A stretch of DNA of 64,000 nucleotides from JAHJQZ01 sp963676075. Lineage in GTDB: Bacteria > Pseudomonadota > Alphaproteobacteria > Rhizobiales > Devosiaceae. The translations under genes and the position numbers were made by a program. The DNA is taken from assembly GCA_963676075.2 (NCBI GenBank), contig CAXXNZ010000013.1, forward strand, positions 1 to 64,000, written 5' to 3'. Position 1 is the first letter of the stretch; every line of letters begins with the position of its first letter. Below are positions 53,717-62,493 of the stretch, in pieces. Below the pieces are notes generated by a model. That model was not told where the DNA came from and searched no databases. It saw only the letters and a program-made list of their open reading frames with translations.

Positions 53717-53812
53717 CCCGGTCTCCCTGTTCCCGGCATGCGGCCGGCACACGCTGTTTATACCTTTATAGGCAATCCCATATGAAGGGCGCAACAGGCG
53801 TGACGGTCAGGA

Positions 53813-55345
53813 TCAGGCAGCGTCGGCGGCGTGACGGTCGGCAAGGATCGCCGAAAGCGGTTGTGGCCGCCCGAGAAGGAACCCCTGCAGCGCCGTGACG
53901 CCGGCATGGGTTACCGCATGCAATTGCGCCTCGGTCTCGATGCCCTCCGCGATAACGCTCATGTTCGCTGCGCGGGCGATGCGGCAGATCGATGCGATCA
54001 TCAGGGCATCGAAGCGGTTGGTGTCGACGTTTTCCACATAGGAACGATCGATCTTGAGAATGTCGAAACTGGTGCGCCTGAGATAGGAGAGCGAGGCGTT
54101 GCCGGAACCGAAATCGTCGATGGCGATGCGGACGCCGAGTCGTCTCAATGCGTCGATATTCGCCTTTTCGGCCCCGGCGTCGATCAGAGGAACGTTTTCG
54201 GTAATCTCGACGGCGATGGTCGACGGTGTGACTCCGGCCTCCTTGATGATCGCGGCAAAGCGCTGGGCGCAGTCGGGTTTGCGCAATTGCACCGGCGAGA
54301 CATTGACCGAAATGCTCGGCGCCTGAAGGTCTGCGAAATCGACGCAAGCACGTTTGAGTACCCACTCTCCGAGCCGGTCGATCAGCTCGCTCGATTCGGC
54401 AATGGGGATGAACTCGGCGGGCGAAATGAGGCCACGTACAGGATGGTTCCACCTGACGAGCGCCTCGTAAGATTTCAGCGTGTGGCCATCGGCCATAAGG
54501 ATCGGCTGATAGTAAAGGTCGAGTTCTTCCATCATGATGGCCGCGCGCAGATCGCGTTCGATGAAACGGCGATGGCGTTCGTCGCGATGCATGTCCTCGT
54601 CGAAGGCGATGACTGCATTGCGCCCGACAGACTTGCCCTTGTAGAGCGCCAGATCGGCCTTCGACATCAGGTCGTCCGTCTGGCTGGCATGGAGCGGTGC
54701 GACGGCAAAGCCTGCCGTGGCGCTGAGGCTGGTATGGCGGCCGGCGATCACCGTCGGCTTCGACAGCGCATCGAGCATCTGCCGGCAGACACGGGAAATG
54801 GCCTGAATGTTGTCGTGCCCCGAAATGATGACGCCGAATTCGTCACCGCCCAGACGGCCGACTACGGCATCTGGCAAGGTGCGCTCGATGGTGGCCACAA
54901 GGTGCTGCAGGGCGCAGTCGCCGGCGGCATGGCCGGAGCCGTCGTTCATCTGCTTGAGGCGATCCATATCGACCTGAACGAAGGCCAGCGGCTCTTCGGC
55001 GGCAATGCGCAGGCGATTTTTGAGTTCATCGAGAAAGCGGGCGCGATCGAGGGCGCCGGTGAGGGCGTCACGCTGTGCCGATGCCATGCCGCGGGAAAAG
55101 ACTTCGGCGATCTGCCTGAGATTGTCGCGTATGCCGTAATAGCCGGTGACGAGAAGCAGGATCACGGCGAGAGCGGCGATAACCAGACCGGCGGAGATGA
55201 CCGCATTCAGGGAATGCTCGCGGACCGAAATCAGCAGGGCGAAGATGCCTGCCATGGCAATGGCGGACACAAGGATGCCTGCGCTCAGGAAAAGCAGCCT
55301 GACAGTGCGCAGATGGCGTGTTGCTTGCAAGGCGTTGCGGTTCAT
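53813..55345 (-). CDS. GGDEF-EAL bifunctional cyclic di-GMP protein
   Basis: 510 residues. Two N-terminal helices (about 14-38 and 46-70) lead to a GGDEF domain with RLGGDEFGVIIS (intact) and an EAL domain with YEALVRWNHP, ITENVPLIDAG, IDDFGSGNASLSYLRR, ILKIDRSYV and AEGIETEAQLHA, with all key catalytic acidic residues present. Both cyclase and phosphodiesterase activity are possible. No I-site RxxD precedes GGDEF at the usual spacing. No sensor domain. Confidence 0.94.
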   Translation of the reverse strand: MNRNALQATRHLRTVRLLFLSAGILVSAIAMAGIFALLISVREHSLNAVISAGLVIAALAVILLLVTGYYGIRDNLRQIAEVFSRGMASAQRDALTGALDRARFLDELKNRLRIAAEEPLAFVQVDMDRLKQMNDGSGHAAGDCALQHLVATIERTLPDAVVGRLGGDEFGVIISGHDNIQAISRVCRQMLDALSKPTVIAGRHTSLSATAGFAVAPLHASQTDDLMSKADLALYKGKSVGRNAVIAFDEDMHRDERHRRFIERDLRAAIMMEELDLYYQPILMADGHTLKSYEALVRWNHPVRGLISPAEFIPIAESSELIDRLGEWVLKRACVDFADLQAPSISVNVSPVQLRKPDCAQRFAAIIKEAGVTPSTIAVEITENVPLIDAGAEKANIDALRRLGVRIAIDDFGSGNASLSYLRRTSFDILKIDRSYVENVDTNRFDALMIASICRIARAANMSVIAEGIETEAQLHAVTHAGVTALQGFLLGRPQPLSAILADRHAADAA

Positions 55346-55513
55346 GTCCCTTGATCCCTTTCGGGATCAGTATCGGACACTCGCGTTAACGAGCCCTTGA
55401 AGCGAGCAGGAAATAGCGCAGTAATTCAGTAGGTTAGCACCAATTCTCGCGCCGGTCTGTGGGTACTCGTTGCCCCGATACCATGGCGGATAGGCCGGTT
55501 GTGCAACGCTATC

Positions 55514-55542
55514 ATGACGACGCGGCCATGCCGCGTCGTCAT
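55514..55542 (-). terminator. Hairpin downstream of proV
   Basis: Perfect 13-bp stem (55514-55526 with 55530-55542) and 3-base loop, 36 bases past the proV stop. No T tract on the minus strand, so terminator function is likely but unproven. Confidence 0.5.
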
Positions 55543-55577
55543 ATCCGTGAACTCATTGGGACATGGTCAAGAAAGGA

Positions 55578-56624
55578 TTATGAATCCGTGGTCACGTCCT
55601 TGGAGAAGCGGGCCAGCGCCTTGATGACGCGGCGGGCGCTGACGCGTCCGATCTGGTTTCCGTCCGAATCCTCGACCCCGACCCACTGGTAGTCGGCGAA
55701 CAGCGGCAGCACGTCCTCGCAGCGGGCCGTATCGAGCACGCTGACCTCGACCGGCTCGCTGATGTCCTTGTCCATGATGGTGTGGACATGGATGGCGCGG
55801 GCCTTGTTGACGTCCTGGACGAACTCTTCGACATGCGGGTCGGCCGGGTGGAGGACGATCTCCTCGGGTGGCCCCTCCTGCACCACGGCGCCATCATTGA
55901 GCACGGCGATGCGGTTGCCGATCTTCAGTGCCTCGTCGAAATCATGGGTGATGAACAGGATCGTCTTGTGCAGTTCGGACTGCAGTTTGAGCAACTCGTC
56001 CTGCATGCCCGAGCGGATCAGCGGATCCAGCGCCGAGAAAGCTTCGTCCATCAAAAGGATGTCGGCATCCATGGTCAGTGCCCGGGCGAGGCCGACGCGC
56101 TGTTGCTGACCCCCGGAGAGCTGGTGCGGCTGCGAATTCTCGTAGCCGGCAAGCCCCACCGTCTCGATCCAGTGCGCGGCGGTCTCGAGGCGCTTGGCCC
56201 TGTTGACGCCGCTGACCTCCAGACCATAGGCGACATTGTCGATCACCGAGCGGTGCGGCAACAGGCCGAATTTCTGGAAAACCATGGCGATCTTCGATCG
56301 CCGGAATTCCCGCAATTCGGGCAGAGACATGCCGAGCACGTCCTCGCCGTTGACATAGATCTCGCCCGAGGTCGGATCGATCAGCCGAATGACGTGTCGG
56401 ATGAGGGTCGACTTGCCGGAGCCGGATAGCCCCATGACCACATAGACCTGTCCCGGCTCGACCTGGAGCGAGACGTCGTTGATGCCGATCACCTGGCCGG
56501 TCTCGGCCTGGACCTCGGTCTTGGACTTGCCGGCCTTGAGCATGGCAAGGGCGGTTTCCGGCTCGTCACCGAAGATCTTGGTGACGTTGCGGATGTCGAT
56601 TGCGTAGTTTTCGCCGTTTGTCAT
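55578..56624 (-). CDS. proV: Glycine betaine/proline ABC transporter ATP-binding protein
   Basis: 348 residues. Walker A is GLSGSGKSTLIRH, the signature is LSGGQQQRVGLARAL and Walker B is ILLMDEAFSALDP, with the ProV-type start IDIRNVTKIFG. The C-terminal 60-70 residues carry one CBS-like region (EDVLPLFADYQWVGVEDSDG), which in OpuA senses ionic strength. Ends the proX-proW-proV run. Confidence 0.94.
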   Translation of the reverse strand: MTNGENYAIDIRNVTKIFGDEPETALAMLKAGKSKTEVQAETGQVIGINDVSLQVEPGQVYVVMGLSGSGKSTLIRHVIRLIDPTSGEIYVNGEDVLGMSLPELREFRRSKIAMVFQKFGLLPHRSVIDNVAYGLEVSGVNRAKRLETAAHWIETVGLAGYENSQPHQLSGGQQQRVGLARALTMDADILLMDEAFSALDPLIRSGMQDELLKLQSELHKTILFITHDFDEALKIGNRIAVLNDGAVVQEGPPEEIVLHPADPHVEEFVQDVNKARAIHVHTIMDKDISEPVEVSVLDTARCEDVLPLFADYQWVGVEDSDGNQIGRVSARRVIKALARFSKDVTTDS

Positions 56625-56627
56625 GCC

Positions 56628-57662
56628 CTATCGCTCCGCTAGTCCGATTCGCGCCTGCAGCTGCCTGCCGAAGGCCTGCGAAACGCGGTCAAAGATGATG
56701 GCGAGGACGACGATACCGAGACCGGCGAACAACCCGCGGCTAACCTCGAGCCGGCCGATACCCTGCAGCACCTGATAGCCGAGGCCGCCGGCGCCGATCA
56801 TCGAGGCGATCACCACCATGGCGAGGGCCATCATCGTGGTCTGGTTCACACCGGCCAGGATGGTTGGCATGGCCAGTGGAATCTGGACGCCAAACAGGCG
56901 CTGACGCGGCGTCGTGCCGAAGGCCCGCGAGGCTTCCATGACATTGGGATCGACTTGCCGGATGCCGAGATCGGTAAGGCGCACCAGCGGCGGTGCGGCG
57001 TAGATGATGGTGGCGATCAGTGCCGGCACCTTGCCGGGGCCGAAGATCATCACCACCGGAATGAGATAAACGAAGCTCGGCATGGTCTGCATCAGATCGA
57101 GGATCGGCATCATGATGCGCCGGAAGCGCAGTGAGCGCGACATGAAGATGCCGAGCGGCAGGGAGATGACGATCGAGGTGATGGTTGCGGCGAGCATCAG
57201 AGCCATCGTACGGACGGCGTCTTCCCACAATTCCATCATGCCCATGGCGATCAGGCCCACGGCCACGAGAATTGGCAGAGCCGGACGGCGCGTGGCGAGA
57301 TAGGCCAGGCTCGAGAAGATGGCGACAAGGAACCACCACGGAATCGACAAAAGGATTTTCTCGGTGCGCAGCAGCAGCCATTGCAGCGGGTAGGCAGTCG
57401 CCTCGAATCCGTCGCCCCAGTTGGCGACAACCCAGTTCAACCCGTCATCGACCCAGTAACGCAAGGGCTTGGTGTTGATGAAATCCGGGAAGAAATCGCG
57501 CCCAACCTGCATGCTGAGCGCAGCAGCGATAATGACGACCAGAACGCCAAGCCAGGCAAAAAGCGTCATCGTCATCGACAGCTTTTCCCTGATGATGGCA
57601 TAGATCAGGCTGAGAAAGCCTGCGGCGATAATGAGCCAAATGACAAGTTGGGTCAGCGCCAT
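56628..57662 (-). CDS. proW: Glycine betaine/proline ABC transporter permease
   Basis: About 344 residues with about seven membrane helices. The EAA loop EASRAFGTTPRQRLFGVQIPLAMPTILAGVNQTTMMALAMVV is the ProW-type signature. The ATG at 57662 is preceded by GGGGGA. It is followed 3 bases on by proV, so the two are coupled. A strong hairpin separates it from proX. Confidence 0.93.
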   Translation of the reverse strand: MALTQLVIWLIIAAGFLSLIYAIIREKLSMTMTLFAWLGVLVVIIAAALSMQVGRDFFPDFINTKPLRYWVDDGLNWVVANWGDGFEATAYPLQWLLLRTEKILLSIPWWFLVAIFSSLAYLATRRPALPILVAVGLIAMGMMELWEDAVRTMALMLAATITSIVISLPLGIFMSRSLRFRRIMMPILDLMQTMPSFVYLIPVVMIFGPGKVPALIATIIYAAPPLVRLTDLGIRQVDPNVMEASRAFGTTPRQRLFGVQIPLAMPTILAGVNQTTMMALAMVVIASMIGAGGLGYQVLQGIGRLEVSRGLFAGLGIVVLAIIFDRVSQAFGRQLQARIGLAER

Positions 57663-57753
57663 GCCGGCATCCCCCATGAAATGCGCGCCGGAAGTGGCGC
57701 CAAGTAATTTCGAAAATCCACTTTTTTACCCTGTGGTGTCAGGTAAGGCGAAA

Positions 57754-57782
57754 GGCCGGGCGGATAATCCGCCCGGCCCTTT
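57754..57782 (-). terminator. Hairpin between proX and proW
   Basis: 11-bp perfect stem with loop TAA between the proX stop and the proW start; on the minus strand AAAGGGCC opens the stem and TTTCGCC follows. It looks like a partial terminator that would lower proWV relative to proX mRNA. Confidence 0.65.
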
Positions 57783-57801
57783 GTCTAGATTGGTGTGTCG
57801 A

Positions 57802-58830
57802 CTACATGTCGGCCACTGCCGCCGAAACTTTCTCGGCGACGTCATCGGGCACCCACTTGCTCCAGATGTCTTTCTTTTCCTTGAGGAAATAGACAGCAGT
57901 GGCTTCGGCGTCGGCCTTGTTGTCATCACCCCAGGCGATCAACTTGGAAATGGCGTCGCGGTCCATGGTGATGCCGTCGAGATAATCGGCAACGGCCGGT
58001 GCGTCGGACTTCAGCCAGTTTGCGGCAACGACCTTGATCGGGCTCGAGGGCCAGGACGTCTTGACCGGCGGATCCGTGCACTCGGGATTGGTGTTGCAGG
58101 CATAGCCCTTCTCATCGACCGGCGGCATTTCGACCTGGTAGGCCTCATACTTGCCAAGAATCGTGGTCGGACCCCAGTAGTAGTAGAAAATCGGCTCGTT
58201 GCGCGTATAGGCACGGGCGATAGAGGCAGCCAGATTGCCGCCGGAGCCCGGCGAGAACAGCTCCCAATCCTTGTCTTCCATGTCATAGGCTTCGAACAGA
58301 GACGCGTTGGCGATCTCGCAGGCCCAGCCAGGAATGCAGCCATAAAGCCGACCCTTGCTCGGATCGTCCGGGCTCGGGAACAGTTCCGGATGGGCGATCA
58401 CGTCATCGGCGGTCACCAGTTCCGGATGCTCGTCCTTGACATACTGGGGAATGAACCAAGCTTCGAGCCCGCCCCCCTTGAACGTGTCGCCGGCGACGAA
58501 CACCTTGCCATCGTCCACGGCGACCTTCAGCTTCTCCTCGATCGAGCTGGTCCACAGCTCAGGCGCGATGGCGGGCTTCGACCTGGAGAACATGGAGGCC
58601 GACGTCGGGACGGTATCGCCCTGCACGACTTCGGTGTTGCAGCCATAGCCATCGCCAAGAATGTGTGCGTGAATATGCGCCAGCGCTGCCGCCGTCGCCC
58701 AATTCATTTCAGCAATATCAATTTTCTTGTCTGTCCCGCATTCGGTGGCACTGGCCGCTCCGGTCAAGCCGAGGACCAGTCCAAGTGCGGCGCCAGTAAC
58801 AAGCGCGCGCGGTGCGCGTTTTTCGAGCAT
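57802..58830 (-). CDS. proX: Glycine betaine ABC transporter substrate-binding protein
   Basis: 342 residues. A signal peptide (MLEKRAPRALVTGAALGLVL ... ASA) precedes ECGTDKKIDIAEMNWATAAAL and a two-lobe binding protein. The Trp residues APELWTSS, EAWFIPQY and YYYWGPTT and Cys pairs (CGTD, YGC, GCIPGWAC) fit ProX/OpuAC-type proteins. First gene of the transporter run; a sigma-70-type promoter lies upstream. ATG at 58830 is 8 bases after AGGAGA. Confidence 0.92.
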   Translation of the reverse strand: MLEKRAPRALVTGAALGLVLGLTGAASATECGTDKKIDIAEMNWATAAALAHIHAHILGDGYGCNTEVVQGDTVPTSASMFSRSKPAIAPELWTSSIEEKLKVAVDDGKVFVAGDTFKGGGLEAWFIPQYVKDEHPELVTADDVIAHPELFPSPDDPSKGRLYGCIPGWACEIANASLFEAYDMEDKDWELFSPGSGGNLAASIARAYTRNEPIFYYYWGPTTILGKYEAYQVEMPPVDEKGYACNTNPECTDPPVKTSWPSSPIKVVAANWLKSDAPAVADYLDGITMDRDAISKLIAWGDDNKADAEATAVYFLKEKKDIWSKWVPDDVAEKVSAAVADM

Positions 58831-59210
58831 AAGCATTCTCCTAACTGTGATTGAGTGTGCAAACTCTAGGCAGTCAGTACTCATGAGTCAAATGTCGACA
58901 GGCTTCAACCGAGCGCTCGGTCGAATGGAAAATAACGTATGTATATCAGAAGAATAGAAAATACCCATGATGCAGATTTACTAATAATTGGAGCGCAATT
59001 GACTGTTGCGACATATCAACACGATTGCCTGATAAAACGGCTGGTGAGATATCGACTATTTTCTTGGTGAGAACTACGTTTGTGCCGGTGACGGATGTAA
59101 AATCCGTTCGACGTGAGCGGCTGCGGGCCGATGCAATTCCGAATCGGCGGACGCGACGCGCGATCGGTCACGAGAAAAATCAAAAAACAATAGAAATCAG
59201 GTCGTTGACC
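58831..59210. other. Intergenic region upstream of proX
   Basis: A 380-base AT-richer region. It holds the proX promoter and palindrome (58863-58921); the rest has no supported gene, RNA or repeat. The drop in GC may mark a regulatory region or older insertion. Confidence 0.55.
58863..58921 (-). promoter_or_regulatory. proX promoter with upstream palindromic operator
   Basis: On the minus strand: TTGACT (58891-58886), 17 bases, TAGAGT (58868-58863). A perfect 14-base palindrome ACCGAGCGCTCGGT lies at 58908-58921, 16 bases upstream of the -35, nearly extending to 20 bases. A TetR/BetI-like or other repressor or activator could bind here. Confidence 0.6.
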
Positions 59211-60215
59211 CTAGCGTGCCACCCAGGATGTCCAGATTTCGGGCCGGGTTTCGATGAAAAACTGCGCCGTCTGCTCCGGGCTGACGCCGGTCTCGCTCAT
59301 ATGCGCCAGCAGGCGGTTCATCTCGTCGAGCGGCATGCTGGCGCGCTGAAAATAGGCGGCGAGGGCTGGCGCCAGGGTGAACAAATCATCGGAAATGGCG
59401 ATGACCACCGGTTCTGGCGGGAATGAAGAGGGCGCCGGATTGGTGCATTCTGCCTCGGCCAGACAGGATAGCGCATTGGCGTCGAACGCGCCCATGTCGA
59501 GCGGCGTGAAACCGAGCTGTGCCAACACGCCATTGGGCTGCCAGTAATAGAACAGGATCGGCTCGTGCCGCGACACGGTCTCTCCGAGCACCTGATCGAG
59601 GGCGAACCGGCTGGCCGGTTCCTCGATGTCGAAGCGCTTGTCGAGCCCGTAGGCCTTGACCAGGTTGGCATTGATGATCGCACAGGCCCAATCGGCCGGG
59701 CAGGACAGGAAGCGGGCGCGGGACCCGCCGTCCGAGAAGACCTGCCAGTGGTCCAGAATGTCCGCTGCTGACTTCAGCTCCGGATTGTCCTTGGCGACAT
59801 AGTCAGGCACGAACCAGCCCTCGAGCGGCCCGCCGGAATAGGTCGGGGCCGCCTGGCGGACACGGCCGGTCTCGAGCGCCGAGTTCCAGATGGCCGCAAC
59901 GCGAGGAAGCCAGACCTCGGGCGCAACGAGGGGACGGCCGGTGGTGGCAATCGACGAGGTGGTGGCGTTGAGATCGCCAGCCACCACCTGCACGTCGCAA
60001 CTGAATTGCGATTTCAGGATGCCGGCGTGGATATAAGCGAGGATGGCGGCAGAGGGCCATTGCATGCGGGCAATGGATATCGTCTCGGTGCCACACACGG
60101 GGGCCTCGGCAATAGGCGCGTCCGCTGCCGTATCGGCGGGCGCTGCATCCTGTGCCGGCGCGGCGGCGGTCAGGGCAAGAGAAACGATCAGGGCGAACAG
60201 GACACGCATCGACAT
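59211..60215 (-). CDS. Second glycine-betaine-type substrate-binding protein
   Basis: About 334 residues. Signal peptide (MSMRVLFALIVSLALTAAAP), then an Ala/Pro-rich linker and VCGTETISIARMQWPSAAILAY, similar in layout to ProX with Trp at APEVWLP, EGWFVPDY and YYWQPNG. It has no permease of its own; it may feed the ProWV complex with a different osmolyte. Start ATG at 60215. Confidence 0.85.
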   Translation of the reverse strand: MSMRVLFALIVSLALTAAAPAQDAAPADTAADAPIAEAPVCGTETISIARMQWPSAAILAYIHAGILKSQFSCDVQVVAGDLNATTSSIATTGRPLVAPEVWLPRVAAIWNSALETGRVRQAAPTYSGGPLEGWFVPDYVAKDNPELKSAADILDHWQVFSDGGSRARFLSCPADWACAIINANLVKAYGLDKRFDIEEPASRFALDQVLGETVSRHEPILFYYWQPNGVLAQLGFTPLDMGAFDANALSCLAEAECTNPAPSSFPPEPVVIAISDDLFTLAPALAAYFQRASMPLDEMNRLLAHMSETGVSPEQTAQFFIETRPEIWTSWVAR

Positions 60216-60448
60216 TAGGCCTTTTTCCCGGGCATTCTGCCTTGCCACAAGGCTTATCCGATCGTGGCGTAGGCGCAAGCCCGTGCCGGCCTGTCCCAAC
60301 GCTTCAAGCCCGGTGACTCGCGCTATAAAAATGTGCAAAACTGCAAACTGGCGCATCGTCAACCGGCGGTGCGTTCACGGTTCGGGTGGCAAGTGGATCC
60401 GCGAATGGTATCCGCGCGGCCCGGCGTATGACGCTTCAAGGGGAAATA

Positions 60449-61651
60449 ATGCACAATCTCACCAAATCTTTCGCTTTGACCGCAGCTGCCGCGGTCGCTC
60501 TCGCCGCCGCGCCGGCGTTGGCAGATGACGTCAAGATGGGCTTTCTGGCCGACGTGACGGGTCCGATCGCCGGTTTTGCCCCTGGCATGGTTCAGGCCGG
60601 CAACATCGCCATCGACGAAGTCAATGCCCAGGGCGGCATCCTTGATGGCCAGAAGCTGGTCTCCGTGATGGCCGATACAGGTTGCTCCGGCGACCTCGGC
60701 GGTCCGGGCGCCGACCGTCTGGTCAACACCGAGAAGGTGACCGCCATTTTCGGCGCCTACTGCTCCGGCCCGACCATTGCTGCCGCCAACGGCGCCGCCA
60801 TTGCCGGCAATGTCGTCATGATCTCGCCCTCCGCCACTGCCCCGGCGGTCAGCGAGCTCGACGACAATGACCTCGTCTTCCGCACTGTGGTTCCTGACTC
60901 GATGCAGGGCACCAAGGGCGCCGAACTGCTGCTCGGCATGGGCATCAAGTCTGTCGCCGTCACCTATGTCAACGGCGACTACGGCAAGGGTCTCGCCGAC
61001 GCCTTCAAGGAAGCCTACGAAGGCATGGGCGGCACGGTCGCGTCCTTTGTTGCCCATGAAGACGGCAAATCCGACTACCGTCCGGAAATCGGCCAGCTTG
61101 AATCCGCGGGCGCCGAAACTCTGGTGATCTATGGCTACGAGAACGCCGGTGGTGGCGTCATCCTCGACCAGGCCATGGAATCGGGCTTCTTCACCACCTA
61201 TTTCGGTGGCGACGGCATGGCCGGTGACGCCCTTATCAAGAACCATAAGGGCATTGACGGCATGATCCTGACCAAGGCCGCTCCGGCTGCGGGGCCGGCC
61301 TATGATGCCTACTCGGCCCTCGTCTCCGCCCAGGATCTGGCCCCGGATGCGACCTATGCCTCGACCTCGTTCGACGCAGCCTTCCTGCTGGCGCTTGCCA
61401 TCGAGAAGAACGGTTCGGCCGATCGCGTCGGCGTTTCTGCCGCCCTGCGCGAAATCGCCAACGAACCCGGCGAAACCATTCTGCCGGGCGAGTGGTCCAA
61501 GGCGGTCGAGCTGATCAAGGCCGGCAAGGACATCAATTACCAGGGCGCCTCGGGCACCATCGAGTTCGACAAGAACGGCGACGTTCCCGGTGCCATCGAG
61601 TGGTTCAAGATCGAAGACGGCGCTCAGGTCAGCCAGGGCCTGATCAAGTAA
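60449..61651 (+). CDS. livK: Branched-chain amino-acid ABC transporter substrate-binding protein
   Basis: 400 residues. Signal peptide (MHNLTKSFALTAAAAVALAA ... ALADDVK), then GFLADVTGPIAGFAPGMVQAGNIAIDEVNAQGGI, a LivK-type two-lobe protein. Cys pair TGCSG and AYCSG. ATG at 60449 follows AGGGG. It is divergent from the second ProX-like gene and lies on the strand opposite to livM. A strong terminator follows. Confidence 0.93.
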   Translation: MHNLTKSFALTAAAAVALAAAPALADDVKMGFLADVTGPIAGFAPGMVQAGNIAIDEVNAQGGILDGQKLVSVMADTGCSGDLGGPGADRLVNTEKVTAIFGAYCSGPTIAAANGAAIAGNVVMISPSATAPAVSELDDNDLVFRTVVPDSMQGTKGAELLLGMGIKSVAVTYVNGDYGKGLADAFKEAYEGMGGTVASFVAHEDGKSDYRPEIGQLESAGAETLVIYGYENAGGGVILDQAMESGFFTTYFGGDGMAGDALIKNHKGIDGMILTKAAPAAGPAYDAYSALVSAQDLAPDATYASTSFDAAFLLALAIEKNGSADRVGVSAALREIANEPGETILPGEWSKAVELIKAGKDINYQGASGTIEFDKNGDVPGAIEWFKIEDGAQVSQGLIK

Positions 61652-61678
61652 GCTTCGGTTATCATCACCGACAACGAG

Positions 61679-61706
61679 AAAGGCCCGGAGCAATCCGGGC
61701 CTTTTT
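61679..61706 (+). terminator. Rho-independent terminator after livK
   Basis: 11-bp stem (61679-61689 with 61694-61704) with a 4-base loop, then TTTTTC. Confidence 0.85.
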
Positions 61707-61754
61707 CATTTTGGTCATTCGCGACCGTTCATATCCGGAAGGGACGTGAAACGA

Positions 61755-61821
61755 GCTAGTTTATTGTTTTATCACATTTTCGAGCCGCAAAACCGGTTCC
61801 GCCTTTGCTGAGAATGGTCTA
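61755..61821. repeat. Interspersed intergenic repeat, copy 5 (inverted)
   Basis: Reverse complement of the family core with TTGTTTTATCACATTTTCG, CCGCAAAACCGG, CTTTGCTGAGAATGG and CTAG at both ends. Confidence 0.7.
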
Positions 61822-62298
61822 GTTGGGCACACAATGGCGGCCGAACCAGTGGTAGCCGGGCGCACAGCTGCGGTGGTGATGGTGCGGCGGTGGCGGATTG
61901 TGATTCTGGGCGTTGGAGTTCGCAATGGCGCTGCCGATGACAAGGGCGCCGATGCCAAGGATGCCGATCACGGCGGCGGCCGTCGCTGCGTCATTTGCGG
62001 AGCTGTTCGTGTTCGGACGCGGATAGGTCTGGCCCATGCCGTTGATCTGGCTGAGATAGTTGGCCGAGACCCAACCGTCCGGGCCGTTATGGGAGATCGA
62101 GCACCAGCCGTTTTGGCAGCCGGCGACTTGGACCACTTCGCCGGAATAGAGCGCGTCGACGACGGAATAGCCGGTGCTGGGACCTGCGCGCACGTTAACC
62201 GCCGTGGTTGCCGACGCATCGATTGCGAAGGCCTGGGTGGCCATGGTGGCTGCGAAGGTTGAGATCAGGGCGAGCTTGGTCAGTTTGGCAAATTGCAT
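61819..62298 (-). CDS. Secreted SH3-domain protein with His-rich tail
   Basis: 159 residues. Signal peptide (about 1-25) then a bacterial SH3 domain (TTAVNVRAGPSTGYSVVDALYSGEVVQVAGCQNGWCSISHNGPDGWVSANYL) as seen in envelope or wall-binding proteins. After that a Gly/Ala-rich hydrophobic stretch and a tail rich in His and Pro (HNPPPPHHHH) with two Cys at the end (SCAP, RHCVPN). The tail could bind metal. A GAGGAGA lies upstream of the ATG at 62298. Confidence 0.8.
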   Translation of the reverse strand: MQFAKLTKLALISTFAATMATQAFAIDASATTAVNVRAGPSTGYSVVDALYSGEVVQVAGCQNGWCSISHNGPDGWVSANYLSQINGMGQTYPRPNTNSSANDAATAAAVIGILGIGALVIGSAIANSNAQNHNPPPPHHHHRSCAPGYHWFGRHCVPN

Positions 62299-62493
62299 GG
62301 GTCGTCTCCTCTGCAGCGTCATTCCGTGCTGCACCGGACGAAGGAGGTCTTCGTCCTCCCCCGCGTGTTGCAGGCAGCTAACCACACGCAAGCTGAACCC
62401 AGGCTGAAAAAGGCGTTCAGGCGCGGGCGCGCGGCGGCGAGGCGAGATGGAACGGGAATGGAGCAGATGTCGACAAAGGCCGTCGTGCTGATC

